A DNA stretch of 64,000 bases from Streptomyces sp. DH5 (lineage in GTDB: Bacteria > Actinomycetota > Actinomycetes > Streptomycetales > Streptomycetaceae), in NCBI RefSeq assembly GCF_020873915.1, contig NZ_JAHWGP010000003.1, forward strand, positions 1 to 64,000, read 5' to 3'. Within the stretch, counting starts at the first letter, position 1; every line of letters starts with the position of its first letter. The position numbers were made by a program, and so were the translations under genes. This document shows positions 53,679-62,904 of the stretch, one piece after another. The notes below the pieces were generated by a model, which searched no databases, was not told the origin of the DNA, and saw nothing but the letters and a program-made list of their open reading frames with translations.

Positions 53679-53761
53679 CCGTGCGCCATACGCGTCCGCA
53701 TATCGCAGGAGCCCGATTCCCGTCTTGGACAAGGCCGTTGGGCTACTGATCTGCTGCCGCC

Positions 53762-54820
53762 ATGACCCAGCGACCACCTGCCACAGACGTATCCGGCACC
53801 CCCTCCCGCCGCCGCTTCGGCCGTCGTGCGGTCCTGCGGGGCGCCGCGCTCGGCGCGGCCGTCCCGCTGGTCCCGAGCACGCTCCCCACCGCCACCGCCA
53901 CCGCCACCACCACGGCCACGGCCACGGCCTCCGGCGACGCACCCGGCCGGAGCCGGGAACCGGCCGCCGGCGCGATGGCGCTGCGCTGGCTGGGCACCGC
54001 CGGCTGGCGCATCGACGCCGGCGAACGGACCGTGCTCTTCGACCCGTACCTCACCCGCTTCCCCACCGGCCTGTTCGGCGACGGCTTCGACCCCCGCACG
54101 CCACTGCTGAGCCGGCCGGAGGCGGTCGACCCGCACATCGGGCGCCCCGAACTCGTCCTGGTCAGCCACTCCCACTGGGACCACCTCGCCGACGTGCCCC
54201 ACATCGCCAGGACCACGGGCGCCCGCGTGGTCGGCACCGAGACCACGTACCACCTGCTGGTCGCGCTGGGGGTGGACGCGGGGCAGATCTCCGTCGTGAA
54301 GGGCGGCGAGGTGCTCGACTTCGGCGGGATCGTCGTGGAGGTGGTGCCGAGCCTGCACAGCCGCAACAAGAACTGCTCCTACTTCGCCCCCGGCACCCTG
54401 AACGCCCCGCCCGCGAGGGTCCCGGCCACCATCGCCGACCTGCCCGAGGGCGACACCCTCGCCTTCCAGGTGACCGCCGGGACGGACGGGCCGTCGGCGT
54501 TCCTCATGGGGGCCAGTGACTTCTCCGAGCGGGCGGTGCGGGGCCTGCGCCCCGACCTCGCCATGATCGCCGTACCCGCCGGCACGGCCGTCCACCGCTA
54601 CCTGCCCCGGCTGCTGCGCGCCCTGGACCATCCCCGCGTGGCCGTCCCCGTCCACTGGGACGACTTCGAGGTGCCGCTGGGCGGAACGCCCGTGAGGGAC
54701 CCGGCGATGGACCTGGAGGCGTTCCTCGCGCAGGCCCGCGAGGCATCCCCCGCGACCCGCGTGGTCGTCCCGGATCACCTCACCGTGTACGACGGGGACA
54801 TGCGTCCCGTACGGCGGTAG
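53762..54820 (+). CDS. Exported metallo-beta-lactamase-fold hydrolase
   Basis: 352 residues. A twin-arginine-type leader, SRRRFGRRAVLRGAALGAAV, is followed by a Thr/Ala repeat linker encoded by repeated ACC/GCC codons. The MBL domain begins at LRWLGTAGWRI, with metal ligands in LVSHSHWDHLADVPH; later PSLHSRNKNCS and PVHWDDFEVP. Resembles UlaG/NAPE-PLD-like hydrolases. Substrate unknown. The Tat leader implies export of a folded metalloenzyme. Confidence 0.83.
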   Translation: MTQRPPATDVSGTPSRRRFGRRAVLRGAALGAAVPLVPSTLPTATATATTTATATASGDAPGRSREPAAGAMALRWLGTAGWRIDAGERTVLFDPYLTRFPTGLFGDGFDPRTPLLSRPEAVDPHIGRPELVLVSHSHWDHLADVPHIARTTGARVVGTETTYHLLVALGVDAGQISVVKGGEVLDFGGIVVEVVPSLHSRNKNCSYFAPGTLNAPPARVPATIADLPEGDTLAFQVTAGTDGPSAFLMGASDFSERAVRGLRPDLAMIAVPAGTAVHRYLPRLLRALDHPRVAVPVHWDDFEVPLGGTPVRDPAMDLEAFLAQAREASPATRVVVPDHLTVYDGDMRPVRR

Positions 54821-54868
54821 CCGCCGTGCCGGGACCACCCGGTTCGAGCAGCGTCCCGGCCGGCGGCC

Positions 54869-55273
54869 CTACCGGGCCGCACGGCCGCCCCGGCGCAGCC
54901 GCCGGGAGCACCAGCCGATGACCACCGCGTTGACCAGCGCGCCGACGGTGACGGCGACGACGAACATCCCGGGGAATTCCGGGGGCAGGAGCACGAGGAC
55001 GCTGGCCGGGGCGGTGGCCAGCAGCGGGATGACACCCGCGAAGGACGCGTCCTCGTGCTCACCGGCGCTGTCCACGTACACCCATATGACCAGGGCGGCG
55101 ATGAACGCGAGGTAGACGAGGGCGGCGACGTCACCGAGTACGTACCGCAGGCGGCTGCCGAAGGACCGATCGGGTGCGGACGCGGTGGTCGGGTCCTCGG
55201 GTGTGCTGGGCATGGTGGTGGTCTCCTCGGGTGTGCTGGGCATGCTGGTGGTCCCCTCGGGTGCTCTGGTCAT
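54869..55273 (-). CDS. SCO4225-like small membrane protein with repeated N-terminus
   Basis: Up to 134 residues. The last 100 contain three helices (YVLGDVAALVYLAFIAALVI, FAGVIPLLATAPASVLVLL, FVVAVTVGALVNAVVIGW), like a small Streptomyces membrane family. The N-terminal 30 residues are three 10-residue repeats (MPSTPEETTT type) encoded by 30-bp tandem DNA repeats, each with its own ATG (55273, 55243, 55213). The true start is uncertain. Confidence 0.65.
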   Translation of the reverse strand: MTRAPEGTTSMPSTPEETTTMPSTPEDPTTASAPDRSFGSRLRYVLGDVAALVYLAFIAALVIWVYVDSAGEHEDASFAGVIPLLATAPASVLVLLPPEFPGMFVVAVTVGALVNAVVIGWCSRRLRRGGRAAR

Positions 55274-55313
55274 GGCTGTGGTCCCCGGGTGTGCCGGTCA
55301 TGGCTGTGGTCCC
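55195..55313. repeat. 30-bp tandem repeat, four units
   Basis: Units at 55195, 55225, 55255 and 55285 (last 29 bp, more diverged). They cover the 5' end and leader of the small membrane protein gene. Each of the first three supplies an in-frame ATG. Confidence 0.82.
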
Positions 55314-55380
55314 CCGGAGGTGCCGGTCGGGTGGTGCGGGGTCTCGGACCGGGGTCGGTCCGGGTCCGGCAAGGGTGCGT

Positions 55381-56064
55381 TCAGAGGTGGGTGCCGGGCG
55401 GGTTCGGGCGGGCGAGACCGAGGTCGTAGGCGAGGATCGTGGCCTGGACCCGGTCGCGCAGTCCGAGCTTGCGCAGGACGGCGTTGACATGGGATTTGAC
55501 GGTGCCCACGGTGATGCCCAGCCGTGCGGCGATCTCCGCGTTGGTGAGTCCGGAGGCGACCAGGGTGAGGACGCCCCGTTCGCGCTCGGTGAGGCCGTCC
55601 AGGGCGCCGGCGCTCCGCTCCCCCGGGACCCCGCCGGCCGCTCCGGAGGCGTAGTGCCCGATCAGGCGGCGGGTCGCGGACGGCGCGAGGACGCTCTCGC
55701 CCGCGGCCACCACCCGGATGGCCCGGAGCAGTTCGGAGGCGTACACGTCCTTCAGGAGGAACCCGGAGGCCCCGGCCCGCAGTGCCTCGAAGACGTACGC
55801 GTCGAGGTCGAAGGTGGTGAGCACCAGCACCCGGGGCGCGTCCGGGCGGCCGGTGATGATCCTGGTGGCGGCGATGCCGTCGAGCTCCGGCATCCGTACG
55901 TCCATGACGACCACGTCGGGCGCCGACTCCTCGGTGAGACGTACCGCTTCGGCACCGTCGGCGGCCTCGCCGACGACCGTCATGTCCTCCTCGGCGTCGA
56001 TCACGGCGGCGAACCCCGCCCGTACGATGCCCTGGTCGTCGGCGACCAGCACCCTGAGACTCAT
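55381..56064 (-). CDS. NarL-family response regulator
   Basis: 227 residues. Receiver with VLVADDQGIVRAGF, phospho-acceptor in VVVMDVRMPELDG and lysine in FLLKDVY; LuxR helix-turn-helix LTERERGVLTLVASGLTNAE. The ATG overlaps the kinase stop (ATGA), so it is the partner of the double kinase upstream. Confidence 0.93.
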   Translation of the reverse strand: MSLRVLVADDQGIVRAGFAAVIDAEEDMTVVGEAADGAEAVRLTEESAPDVVVMDVRMPELDGIAATRIITGRPDAPRVLVLTTFDLDAYVFEALRAGASGFLLKDVYASELLRAIRVVAAGESVLAPSATRRLIGHYASGAAGGVPGERSAGALDGLTERERGVLTLVASGLTNAEIAARLGITVGTVKSHVNAVLRKLGLRDRVQATILAYDLGLARPNPPGTHL

Positions 56065-58346
56065 CGTTCCCTCTCCTCCCCGCCGCCCGTGGTCAGCGGC
56101 AGCCGAAGGCGGACCGTGTCCGCGGGCCCGGTGGTCAGGGTGCCGTCGAGCGCCGCGAGCCGGGGCGCCAGCCGCTCCCGCACGGCCGGGTGGGCGGCGG
56201 GTGCGACACCGGTGGCCGTGATCGTCAACGTACCCTCCGTCATGTCGAGTTCGAGCAGTGCCGGACGGTCGTCCCCGCCGGTGGCGAGGAGGGTCTCGGC
56301 GGCGTGGTAGGCGGCCAGGTCGACGGCGGTGGGCAGGTGCCGCGGTACGCGGTCGGTCAGGCGTATCCCGACCTCGCGGCCGGTGGCCCGGCACTGGCGG
56401 GCGAGCAGGTCCAGCGCCTGGAGGGTGGGCTGGGGGCGCAGCGCGCGCTCCGCCTCGCCCTCGCGGACGGTGTCGAGCAGGGCGCGCATCGCGGCCAGGG
56501 CCTCGCGGGCGCGTTCGGCGGTGGCGTCGAGGCGTCCCGCCTCGGCCTCCGTGACCATGTCGGCGGTGCGCGCCAGCACGGTGGTCTCCAGGCCGCCGGC
56601 GATGCGGCGGCGTTCGGCCCAGGCGTCCCGGACCGCCTCCTCGGTCCAGGCGGTGAGGCGCGCGTCCCGGCTGTCCCGGGCGGCCCGTTCGCGGCGGCCG
56701 CGCAGCAGGCCGCACCCGTGGGCCGCGCCGGCCGCCAGGGACGCCGCCGCCGTGGCGGACACCGCGACCGCCCACCCGGGGGCCGTCGTGCCCCGGTCCA
56801 GGACGGCGGCGGTCAGGGTCGCCGCGTGCACCACCGCGGCGGTGGCCGGCAGGAGGGGACGCGGACGGTACCCGGACGCGTCCGCGGCGAGCGCGGCACA
56901 GGTGGCGAGCATGCTCAGCGCCGGCGGGAGGACGACGGGGCCGGTGTAGCCGCCCGCGGCCATCGCCACCGGCCAGAGCGCGGCCAGGGCCAACAGCACG
57001 CCGTGGGCGGTGAGCGGCGCGCGGCGCAGCCACAGCAGCGTGACCGCCTGCGCGGCGGCGAGCAGCGCGAAGAGCACACCGGCCGACACGTGCGACCCGG
57101 TCGGCAGGCTCTCCGCCCGGACGACCAGCGTGGGCAGCAGGGGCTGCAGGACGAGTCCGGCGGCCGCCGTCACCTGTGCCAGGCGGTAGCCGCGCGTTCC
57201 GGGCCGTTCCGTGAGGGCGGTGGTCCGCCCGGGCAGGGCCGCGCGCACCTCCCATCCGCCCTCCCGGGTGGGGCCGGTGGTCAGGGTGCCGCCCGCCTCC
57301 CGTGCCCGCGAGCGCAGGAAGCCCTGCCCGCGTCCCCCGCCGAGGCCCGCGCCGTGCGCCGGCGTGCCGGGCAGCGGCGCCCCGCTGGTGACCACGACGT
57401 CCGTGCGGTCGTCGCCGTACCGGCACAGCACGCGCGTGGGGGCGCCGGGGGCGTACCGCACCACGTTGGTCAGCGCCTCGCGCACGATGCCGTACGCCGC
57501 GTCCGCGACGGCTCCGTCCGGCAGCGGGTCGATCTCGGCGTCCACCCGCTGGCCGAGGCGCCGGAACCCGGCGACCAGGTCGAGCAGCCGTTCCTCCGGT
57601 GACGGCAGGTCCTCGCCCGAGGGGGCCGGGGCCCGTACCGCGCCGAGCGCCCGGGTCACCTCGTGACCGGTGTCGACCGCGAACCGCAGTGCCTCCTGGC
57701 TGAGTTCGGGGCGGCGTTCGCGCAGGCCCAGGGCGGCGCCGGCCGTGACCACCACGGCCGTCAGGTGGTGGGCGCTGACGTCGTGCAACTCCCGCTCCAT
57801 CCGGCGCCGTTCGACCGCCGGGAGCCGGTGGCGCTCGGACTCGGCCCGCCGCAGCAGCCGTTCGGACGTCCGCCGGGTGCGGCGGGCGCGCCGGACGAGC
57901 AGGCCGGCGCCGCACACGGTGGCGTAGAGCAGGGCGGTGAGGACCAGGTCGAGTCCGTCGCGTTCGCTGATCCCGTGCAGGGTGAGCCCGTACAGGAGCT
58001 GCCACAGCGCGAGGGCCATCACGCTCAGCACGGAGGTGAACGTGTCGCGTTCGGTCGCCACCGTGAACAGGGCGAGCGCCACGCCCGCGGTGCCGAGCAC
58101 CGCCATCGCCCCGGCGGGCAGCGGTCCCGCACCGAGCGCGCACGCGGCGGCGGTCACCACGAGGGTGGTGACCGGGCGGGTGCGGCGCAGGGTGAGCAGG
58201 GCGGTGACGGGTCCGGCGACCAGGGCCGCCACGAGGAGGGCGGACGTGGACGGGACGTCCCCGCGCACCAGTGCCGCCCCCGGCCACACCACGGCCTGGG
58301 CGCACAGCAGCAGGACCGGGAGCAGCCGGTCGTCGATTCGCTTCAT
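56061..58346 (-). CDS. Double sensor histidine kinase (tandem, second half degenerate)
   Basis: 761 residues, about twice the usual length. The first half is a complete kinase: five or six helices, HisKA_3 helix RMERELHDVSAHHLTAVVV, and an HATPase domain with VREALTNVVRYAPGAPT. Then comes a second membrane bundle (about 385-545) and a second kinase-like core. There the phospho-acceptor helix reads RRRIAGGLETTVLARTADMV with no histidine, and the ATPase-like part lacks the N-box Asn. The second half is probably a regulatory or sensing module from an old gene duplication and fusion. Confidence 0.82.
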   Translation of the reverse strand: MKRIDDRLLPVLLLCAQAVVWPGAALVRGDVPSTSALLVAALVAGPVTALLTLRRTRPVTTLVVTAAACALGAGPLPAGAMAVLGTAGVALALFTVATERDTFTSVLSVMALALWQLLYGLTLHGISERDGLDLVLTALLYATVCGAGLLVRRARRTRRTSERLLRRAESERHRLPAVERRRMERELHDVSAHHLTAVVVTAGAALGLRERRPELSQEALRFAVDTGHEVTRALGAVRAPAPSGEDLPSPEERLLDLVAGFRRLGQRVDAEIDPLPDGAVADAAYGIVREALTNVVRYAPGAPTRVLCRYGDDRTDVVVTSGAPLPGTPAHGAGLGGGRGQGFLRSRAREAGGTLTTGPTREGGWEVRAALPGRTTALTERPGTRGYRLAQVTAAAGLVLQPLLPTLVVRAESLPTGSHVSAGVLFALLAAAQAVTLLWLRRAPLTAHGVLLALAALWPVAMAAGGYTGPVVLPPALSMLATCAALAADASGYRPRPLLPATAAVVHAATLTAAVLDRGTTAPGWAVAVSATAAASLAAGAAHGCGLLRGRRERAARDSRDARLTAWTEEAVRDAWAERRRIAGGLETTVLARTADMVTEAEAGRLDATAERAREALAAMRALLDTVREGEAERALRPQPTLQALDLLARQCRATGREVGIRLTDRVPRHLPTAVDLAAYHAAETLLATGGDDRPALLELDMTEGTLTITATGVAPAAHPAVRERLAPRLAALDGTLTTGPADTVRLRLPLTTGGGEERER

Positions 58347-58612
58347 GACGGATTCAGGCTAGGGCGGCACCGGGACGGCACGACTCCGGCTGGAGGGGGA
58401 TTCCGCCCTCTTACCTGGGTTGCAGACGGGGGGTGGGTGGAGGGAGGAGCGGGGTTCTCCACCTCCGGTTCCAGGCGGCTCTCGTCCCGTGGCCCGAGGA
58501 CCGGGGGGCGGCCCGCTCCTAGGCTCGATCACAGGGGAAGGGCGGCGGGACGACCCGTCACCGCGACCGCCTTCCCGCTTTCCACCACACACTCGTCCCA
58601 GGGGGATCCGTC

Positions 58613-59062
58613 ATGCAGAAGCACATCGTCGTGTCGTCGCTCATCGGTGCGGTCGTCGTGGGCGGGGTGGCCGCCGGCGGATTCGCCGTGGCCCGGCCCG
58701 CCACGGAACCGGCCGTGAGGAACGCCTCGGTCCGCCACGTCGCCCCGTCCGCCGCCGCCCCGGGCTCGATCACCTTCACCGCGGACGTGAGCGACGACTC
58801 GGGCGTCCGGGACGTCAGGGTCCTCGCGTGGCCCGCGCGTTCGAAGCTCGACCCGACCGAGGCGGAGCTGCGGCACGTGGACCGCGCCACCTGCCGCGCC
58901 ACCACGGACACGGCCTCCCGCTGCACCTACACGCTGGCGGTGACGCGGGAGGAGGCGGCCGGGCTGGAGAAGGGGACCTGGCACGTCTCGGCGCTGGCGA
59001 CGGCCGAGGACGGCGGCACGGTGTTCGCACCGCGCGCCGCCTCCTTCGACCTCACCGGCTGA
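58613..59062 (+). CDS. Secreted protein, DUF5707-like
   Basis: 149 residues with a signal peptide (VVSSLIGAVVVGGVAAGGFA). The mature beta-rich domain reads GSITFTADVSDDSGVRDVRV, then two cysteines (ATCRAT, SRCTY) likely joined, and WHVSALATAEDGG. An immunoglobulin-like fold of Streptomyces; role unknown. Confidence 0.65.
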   Translation: MQKHIVVSSLIGAVVVGGVAAGGFAVARPATEPAVRNASVRHVAPSAAAPGSITFTADVSDDSGVRDVRVLAWPARSKLDPTEAELRHVDRATCRATTDTASRCTYTLAVTREEAAGLEKGTWHVSALATAEDGGTVFAPRAASFDLTG

Positions 59063-59065
59063 CCC

Positions 59066-59088
59066 GGGGGCCGGTGGTCGCGGCCCCC
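59066..59088. terminator. Bidirectional terminator
   Basis: GGGGGCCG, 7-nt loop, CGGCCCCC, 3 bp after the secreted protein stop and 17 bp before the convergent oxidoreductase stop. Confidence 0.75.
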
Positions 59089-59104
59089 GTGCCCGGGGCC
59101 GGGG

Positions 59105-60325
59105 TCAGGCCGCCGTCCCGGTCGCCGGGTGCGTCGCGGTGGCCGGTGTCACGGGGGCCGTGGTGGCCGCGGCGCGTACGGCGCGACGCCGGGTCGGCAG
59201 TCCGAGCGTCGGATGGGCCACGGCCCAGGCGGCACCCTTGCAGACCAGTTCCTTGTAGAGGGCGGCGAGCCGTCCGGTCAGGGCCGCGTTCACGGAGCGG
59301 TCGTCGGCGGTGACGTACTGGATGAGGCCCTCCTTGCGGCCCAGCGAGACGCACTGGTTGAAGTAGCGGATCGGCACCTCCGGGAGCTTCCCGCCGGTCA
59401 GGCGTGCCGCGATGGCGTCGGCGGCCTGCCAGGCGGTGGGGGTGCCCGAGGCGCAGGACATCCGCAGCGGCTTGTCGCCGGGTCCCATGGCCCAGGCCGC
59501 GTCACCGACGGCGTACACCTCGGGGTGCGAGACCGACCGCATGGTGGCGTCGACGACGATCCGGCCCGTGTCCGTGGTCTCCAGGCCGGTGGCCCGGGCG
59601 ATCGGGTGGACGGTGAAGCCGGTGGTCCACACGGTGAGCGCGGACGGGACGGAGGCGCCGGCGGCGGTGGTGACGCGGTCGGCGTGGACCGCGGTGACGT
59701 CGGTGTGCTCGTGCGCGGTGATGCCGAGCCGGCCGAAGACCGTGCGCAGGTGCCCGCGGCCCCTGGGCGAGAGCCAGTCGCCGAGTGCGCCGCGGGAGGC
59801 GAGGGCGACGTCGAGGTCCGGGCGGGCCTCGGCGATCTCGGTCGCGGCCTCCAGGCCGGTGAGGCCGCCGCCGACCACGACCACCCGCTGTCCGGCGTCC
59901 AGCGAGGCGAGGCGTTCGCGCACCCGCAGCGCCCCGGCACGGCCGGCGATCTCGTGGGCGTGCTCGGCGGCACCGGGGACGCCCCGGTCGTTCCAGCCGC
60001 TGCCGAGGGCGTACACCAGGGTGTCGTAGGCCAGCTCGCTCTCGCCGTCCGCGTCCCGGACGGTGACGGCCCTGCGGTCGACGTCGACCGCGTCGACCCG
60101 GGCGATCCTCAGCTCCACACCGGTGCCGGCGAGCATCTCGGCGAGCGGCCGGTGCCGGAGCCGCCGGCCGGCCGCGAGCTCGTGGTTGCGGACGCGTTCG
60201 ACGAAGTCGGGGTCGGCGTTGACGAGGGTGATGGCGGTGTCCTCGCGGCGCAGCCGCCTGGCGAGGCGTCCGGCGGCGGAGGCTCCGGCGTAGCCGGCTC
60301 CGAGGACGATGATGCGGTGCTGCAT
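59105..60325 (-). CDS. FAD-dependent NADH oxidoreductase (NDH-2-like)
   Basis: 406 residues. FAD-binding IIVLGAGYAGASAAGRLARR at the start, NAD-binding VVVVGGGLTGLEAATEIAEA near 150, and YAVGDAAWAMG as the second FAD contact. It lacks a redox disulfide, like type II NADH dehydrogenases. It follows the sigma factor gene by 112 bp on the same strand; oxidoreductases are typical neighbours of ECF41 sigma genes and may be their targets. Confidence 0.87.
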   Translation of the reverse strand: MQHRIIVLGAGYAGASAAGRLARRLRREDTAITLVNADPDFVERVRNHELAAGRRLRHRPLAEMLAGTGVELRIARVDAVDVDRRAVTVRDADGESELAYDTLVYALGSGWNDRGVPGAAEHAHEIAGRAGALRVRERLASLDAGQRVVVVGGGLTGLEAATEIAEARPDLDVALASRGALGDWLSPRGRGHLRTVFGRLGITAHEHTDVTAVHADRVTTAAGASVPSALTVWTTGFTVHPIARATGLETTDTGRIVVDATMRSVSHPEVYAVGDAAWAMGPGDKPLRMSCASGTPTAWQAADAIAARLTGGKLPEVPIRYFNQCVSLGRKEGLIQYVTADDRSVNAALTGRLAALYKELVCKGAAWAVAHPTLGLPTRRRAVRAAATTAPVTPATATHPATGTAA

Positions 60326-60395
60326 GGCCTGCTCCTGTCGTCAGCGGGTTCGCCCCTTGAACCGGGCGGCCCGCCGTTTCCTGACAGGACTGCAC

Positions 60396-60411
60396 TGTGA
60401 CCTGCGTCACA
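60396..60411. promoter_or_regulatory. Crp/Fnr-like palindrome
   Basis: TGTGA-N6-TCACA, a perfect Crp-type half-site pair, 71 bp upstream of the oxidoreductase ATG and 27 bp past the sigma factor stop. Streptomyces Crp recognises GTG-N6-GNCAC-like sites. Confidence 0.55.
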
Positions 60412-60437
60412 TGTCCTTCGGGAGGCGTGCACCTTCT

Positions 60438-61382
60438 TCAGAAGGCGTGGAACAGGGGCTCCCCGCGGTCCTCGGCCGCCCAGCGCTCCGTCAGACGGGC
60501 GAGCTTGTCGGGGTTGGCCTGGCTGCGGATGGCGGCGATGCCCTCGGTGGTGATCTCCAGGCACATGACGCCGACGACCCGGCCCTCGACGACCGCGACC
60601 AGGGCGGGGCCGCCGTTGACGGTCGTGACGTGGATGCCGGGGGAGCCGCCGACCAGGGCGCGCTTGCCCTTGCCCGGCGTGAACAGACCCCGCATGAACC
60701 TGGCGACCGCGAGCGCGCCCTCGAACGCCTTGGTGCGGGCGGGAACCTTCCCGCCGCCGTCGCCGACCGCGACGGCGTCCTCGGTGAGCAGCCGCACCAG
60801 CGGCTCGGTCCGGCCGCTGGTGGCGGCCGCGAGGAACTCCTCGACGACCCTGCGGGCGGCGGCCTCGTCGACCTCGGTACGGGCCCTGCCCCGCGCGAGG
60901 TGCTTCCTGGCGCGGTGCAGCAACTGCTGGCTGGCGGCCTCGGTGAGGTCGAGGATCTCCGCGATCTCCCGGTGCGGGTAGTCGAACGCCTCCCGCAGCA
61001 CGTACACCGCCCGCTCGTTCGGGGCGAGCCGCTCCAGCAGCACCAGCACCGCGTACGACACCGACTCCCGCTGTTCGGCGGTGTCGGCGGGGCCGAGCAT
61101 GGGGTCACCGGCGACGAGCGGCTCGGGCAGCCACTGGCCGACGTACGTCTCGCGCCGCGCCCGGGCGGAGGTGAGCTGGTTGAGGCACAGGTTGGTGAGG
61201 ACCTTCGTCAGCCACGCCTCGGGCACCCGGACGCCGGCGGCGTCGGCGCCCTGCCACCGCAGGAACGTCTCCTGCACGGCGTCCTCGGCCTCGCTCGCGG
61301 AACCGAGCAGCCGGTAGGCGATCGCCTCCAGCCGCGGCCTGGAGACCGTGAACAGCTCCACGTCGCTCGCGCTCAGGGCCAT
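60438..61382 (-). CDS. ECF41-like RNA polymerase sigma factor (SigJ type)
   Basis: 314 residues. Sigma region 2 (LEAIAYRLLGSASEAEDAVQ, ETFLRWQ) and region 4 (VYVLREAFDYPHREIAEILD) are followed by a SnoaL-like C-terminal domain. The linker WLPEP and the DGGGK motif near 205 mark the ECF41 group, where the C-terminal domain replaces a separate anti-sigma factor. ATG 61382 chosen; the longer frame to 61442 is not family-like. Confidence 0.9.
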   Translation of the reverse strand: MALSASDVELFTVSRPRLEAIAYRLLGSASEAEDAVQETFLRWQGADAAGVRVPEAWLTKVLTNLCLNQLTSARARRETYVGQWLPEPLVAGDPMLGPADTAEQRESVSYAVLVLLERLAPNERAVYVLREAFDYPHREIAEILDLTEAASQQLLHRARKHLARGRARTEVDEAAARRVVEEFLAAATSGRTEPLVRLLTEDAVAVGDGGGKVPARTKAFEGALAVARFMRGLFTPGKGKRALVGGSPGIHVTTVNGGPALVAVVEGRVVGVMCLEITTEGIAAIRSQANPDKLARLTERWAAEDRGEPLFHAF

Positions 61383-61469
61383 GCCCCGGATCCTAACTCC
61401 GGTCGCGCGGGACGGCCCGGGGGAACGACGGACCACGGCCACCGGCCCCCGAGGCCTTCTCCTGCGTGG

Positions 61470-62609
61470 TCACGGGACGAGACCGATCTCCGCACAGGCC
61501 GCCGCGTACGGCTCGGTGCAGATCTCCCGCACGGTGTAGACGCCGTCACCGACCACGGTGTCCTCGATGTTCTCCCTGGTGAGTGCGGTCACCGGGACCA
61601 GCATCGCCGGGATGTCCTTCCGTGTGGCGCTGTCGACGCGGTCCCGGGCCAGCGCGTCGAACTGGATGGAACGGTCCCGCACCTTGGCCACCGCCATCTC
61701 CGCGGCGCCGGCCGCCTCCTGGAGGAAGGGCTTGTACACCGTCATGTACTGGGTGCCCGCCACGATCCGCCGCACGGCCGCGAGGTCCGCGTCCTGCCCG
61801 GTCACCGGCGGCAGATCGGTCACGCCGGCGTCCTGGAGGGTGTCGATGACGGCGCCGGCCATACCGTCGTTCGCCGCGTAGACGGCGGCGACGTCGCCGG
61901 CCCCGACCTCCTCGATCGCCGTGCGCATGTTCTCCGCGGCGACCTCGGGCAGCCACTTCTCGGTGTCGTAGGACCGGACGATGTCGACCCTGCCGTTCAG
62001 CTCGCCGAGCGCGCCCTTCTTGAACAGCGCCGTGTTCGGGTCGTCGGGAGCGCCGTTCATCATCACGACCTTGCTCCTCCCGGCGTCGTCGCCCAGCGCG
62101 TTCACCAGGGCACGGCCCTGCACCTGGCCGACGAGTTCGTTGTCGTGCGAGACGTACGCGTCGACGGGGCCCTCGGCGAGACGGTCGTACGCGATGACGG
62201 GGATGCCCGCCGCCTTCGCCCTGCGCACGTCCGCCGCGATCGCCTCTGAGTCCACCGCGTTCACCAGGACCACGTCGACGCGGTCGGCGATCAGCCGCCG
62301 GAACTGCTCGCTCTGCCGGGTGCTGCTGCCCCCGGCGTTCGCGTGGACGACCTCGCCCTGCTTGTCGGTGAGCGAGGACACCCGCTGCTCGATCAGCGGG
62401 CGGTCGAACTTCTCGAAGCGTGCCGTGTCCGTGTCGGGCAGCAGCAGGCCCACGGTGATGTCGTCGCTCGCGGAGTCCGGTCCCGCGTCGTCGGCACCGG
62501 TCGCGCCGACGACGCCGCAGCCGGTCAGCGAGAGGGCCGACAGCGCGGCGGTGAGGAGCACGACGCGACGGCGTACGGAGGTGGGGGCAGGACTGGTACG
62601 GGAGTTCAC
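61470..62609 (-). CDS. Orphan sugar-binding lipoprotein (xylose/ribose type)
   Basis: 379 residues. A lipobox LSLTGCG lies near 27-33. The periplasmic-binding type 1 fold shows DITVGLLLPDTDTARFEKFD, GGSSTRQSEQFRRLIADRVD and VAAVYAANDGMAGAVIDTLQ. It resembles xylose-binding XylF-like proteins. No ABC ATPase or permease gene follows, so it may share another transporter or act in sensing. Confidence 0.85.
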   Translation of the reverse strand: MNSRTSPAPTSVRRRVVLLTAALSALSLTGCGVVGATGADDAGPDSASDDITVGLLLPDTDTARFEKFDRPLIEQRVSSLTDKQGEVVHANAGGSSTRQSEQFRRLIADRVDVVLVNAVDSEAIAADVRRAKAAGIPVIAYDRLAEGPVDAYVSHDNELVGQVQGRALVNALGDDAGRSKVVMMNGAPDDPNTALFKKGALGELNGRVDIVRSYDTEKWLPEVAAENMRTAIEEVGAGDVAAVYAANDGMAGAVIDTLQDAGVTDLPPVTGQDADLAAVRRIVAGTQYMTVYKPFLQEAAGAAEMAVAKVRDRSIQFDALARDRVDSATRKDIPAMLVPVTALTRENIEDTVVGDGVYTVREICTEPYAAACAEIGLVP

Positions 62610-62904
62610 GTGGGGCGCCTTCCGGGCGGGCGGGCAGCGTGGGTGGCCGCGTGGCCGGGCGGCCGGCGCGGCACCTCGGCAGGGCGTCGGACCGGTTCGC
62701 GGCCACGCGCCGGACGTCGGTCAGCAGTGTGTCCGGTGGGAGGCGGTGCGGCGGGCGTGGTCACGGCCTCCTCGCGCGGCGCGCCGGGAACATACGCAGG
62801 AGGCGCACACGGACCGCACACTCCGCCCGCCGGCCGGCCGGCCTGCCGGCGGCCCGGGCCGACCCGGCGCGTGCCCGGCGCCACGGCTGCGGGACAATCG
62901 GGAC

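Noticed and set aside
60326-60437. ECF41-type promoter (TGTCACA...CGTC) before the oxidoreductase gene.
   Set aside because: GGTCACA is near the -35 form but no CGTC occurs at the right distance.
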